Below are positions 63,239-64,000 of a stretch of 64,000 nt of DNA, in pieces. The translations under genes and the position numbers were made by a program. This stretch comes from Devosia chinhatensis (lineage in GTDB: Bacteria; Pseudomonadota; Alphaproteobacteria; Rhizobiales; Devosiaceae): assembly GCF_000969445.1 (NCBI RefSeq), contig NZ_JZEY01000061.1, positions 124,001-188,000 on the forward strand, in the 5' to 3' direction. A model generated the notes under the pieces. The model did no database searches. It had not been told where the DNA came from and was given only the letters and a program-made list of their open reading frames with translations. How positions within the stretch are numbered: the stretch's first letter is position 1; every line of letters starts with the position of its first letter.

Positions 63239-64000
63239 TTAAGAAAAGCGCGCCGACAGCCAGCGCATCTGCTCTTGCTCCTGAAAGGGCCCGCCCCCTT
63301 CGTGGTTGTTGAACTCATATTCCACCATGCTCTTCTCCTGGCCAGCGAAAGCCTTGAATGCACCCATAACGGTAGAAGGCGGGCAGATGTCGTCCATCAG
63401 CGCGACAGAGAACAGCGCCGCGGCCTTGGAGAGGCGAGCAAAGTTGACGCCATCGAAATAGCGCAGGGTCTCAAAGACCGTTTCGGACTTCTCCCTGTGC
63501 TGGGCCAGGAAGCGGACGATCTCGAGATAGGGGTCGCGCCCCGCAACGCGGACGGCGCGCGGGAAGTCGCACAGGAACGGCACGTCGGGCATAACGGCTT
63601 TTACCCGATTGTCGATGCCGGCCACGGCAAGGGCGATACCGCCGCCCTGGCTGCCGCCGCAAACGGCGATCCTGTCGGCATCGACGGCGTCGAGGTCGAC
63701 GAGGGCATCGATGGCGCGCACGCCATCGGTAAACACCCGGCGGTAATAGTAGTCATGACGGTCGAGAATTCCCTTGGTCATCACACCGGGGATCTGGCTG
63801 GCTGACCCCACAGGGTCGGGTGTCGCCCCGGTGCTCCAGCCCGAACCCTGCCCACGGGTATCCATGCGGAAATAGGCAAATCCCGATGCCGCCCAATGCA
63901 GACCCTCATGCGGAAAGCCCCGGCCACCCCCATAGCCTACATACTGCACTACCAAGGGCAAGGCCGCCGCATGGTCGCGAGGCAGGACCAGCCAGCCCTT
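63239..64000 (-). CDS. Acetylxylan esterase / cephalosporin-C deacetylase family (5' partial)
   Basis: Open from the right edge, so the start and N-terminal part are outside the window; 253 residues are visible. The alpha/beta hydrolase core has VVQYVGYGGGRG, DTRGQGSGWS, the nucleophile elbow AVCGGSQGGGIALAV (Ser), acid Asp in ALMDDICPPSTVMGAF and His in YEFNNHEGGG. The family removes acetyl groups from xylooligosaccharides and similar esters. Together with the uronate operon it fits a plant-polysaccharide diet, though it is 40 kb away. Confidence 0.9.
   Translation of the reverse strand, partial: KGWLVLPRDHAAALPLVVQYVGYGGGRGFPHEGLHWAASGFAYFRMDTRGQGSGWSTGATPDPVGSASQIPGVMTKGILDRHDYYYRRVFTDGVRAIDALVDLDAVDADRIAVCGGSQGGGIALAVAGIDNRVKAVMPDVPFLCDFPRAVRVAGRDPYLEIVRFLAQHREKSETVFETLRYFDGVNFARLSKAAALFSVALMDDICPPSTVMGAFKAFAGQEKSMVEYEFNNHEGGGPFQEQEQMRWLSARFS

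Overview
The window is a 64 kb piece of a GC-rich alphaproteobacterial chromosome. The general stress response trio PhyR/NepR/EcfG, an Omp19-like lipoprotein, the mdh-sucCD-sucAB-lpdA block and an Aot-type amino acid importer all point to Hyphomicrobiales. The overall look is closest to Devosia or its relatives, but no marker gene here fixes the genus. No rRNA, tRNA, CRISPR array, transposase or phage gene was seen. Both edges cut genes: an ATP-grasp/alpha-E protein on the left and an acetylxylan esterase on the right.

Layout. 1-4080: ATP-grasp/alpha-E and transglutaminase genes, then four small membrane or stress proteins. 4088-9803: the general stress response hub, with a lipid kinase, an HWE histidine kinase, a Crp/Fnr regulator, an aberrant receiver, EcfG, NepR, PhyR and a DUF1328 protein. 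GGAAC-N16/17-CGTT (or CATT) promoters precede most of these transcription units, and one more precedes a DUF892/DUF2934 pair at 62.4-63.2 kb. 9811-15348: a YdcF protein and an Aot-like basic amino acid ABC importer with an AotO-like hydrolase. 15349-15990: a gene-free stretch with repeats. 15991-23828: an uronate operon (TRAP transporter, GntR regulator, kduI, kduD, kdgF, uxuA, with TRIC and DUF4326 genes inside). 24094-37160: the TCA block (lpdA, sucB, sucA, sucD, sucC, mdh, zapE) interleaved with small secreted and membrane proteins. 37337-44213: an Omp19-like lipoprotein, DUF2007 and the yejBEFA peptide importer. 44338-50609: tamA-tamB.

50959-56240 is the most unusual part. It has a YdfG-type SDR, an Ldh-family dehydrogenase and a three-gene unit: a Rieske-less oxygenase, a reductase that carries the Rieske domain, and a GST-fold protein. 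This is the architecture of the NdmCDE N-demethylase of caffeine-degrading Pseudomonas, in a chromosome that otherwise looks like ordinary alphaproteobacterial housekeeping. 56242-58249 holds a YtrA-type GntR regulator with its ABC ATPase and membrane protein. It is followed by fabV, the EF-P module (epmB, epmA, efp) and the stress-controlled DUF2934/DUF892 pair.

Three themes join the genes. The first is a stress regulon whose regulators and several targets share one promoter type. The second is sugar-acid catabolism that converges on 2-keto-3-deoxygluconate and feeds central metabolism. The third is an oxidative demethylase or hydroxylase system of unknown substrate.
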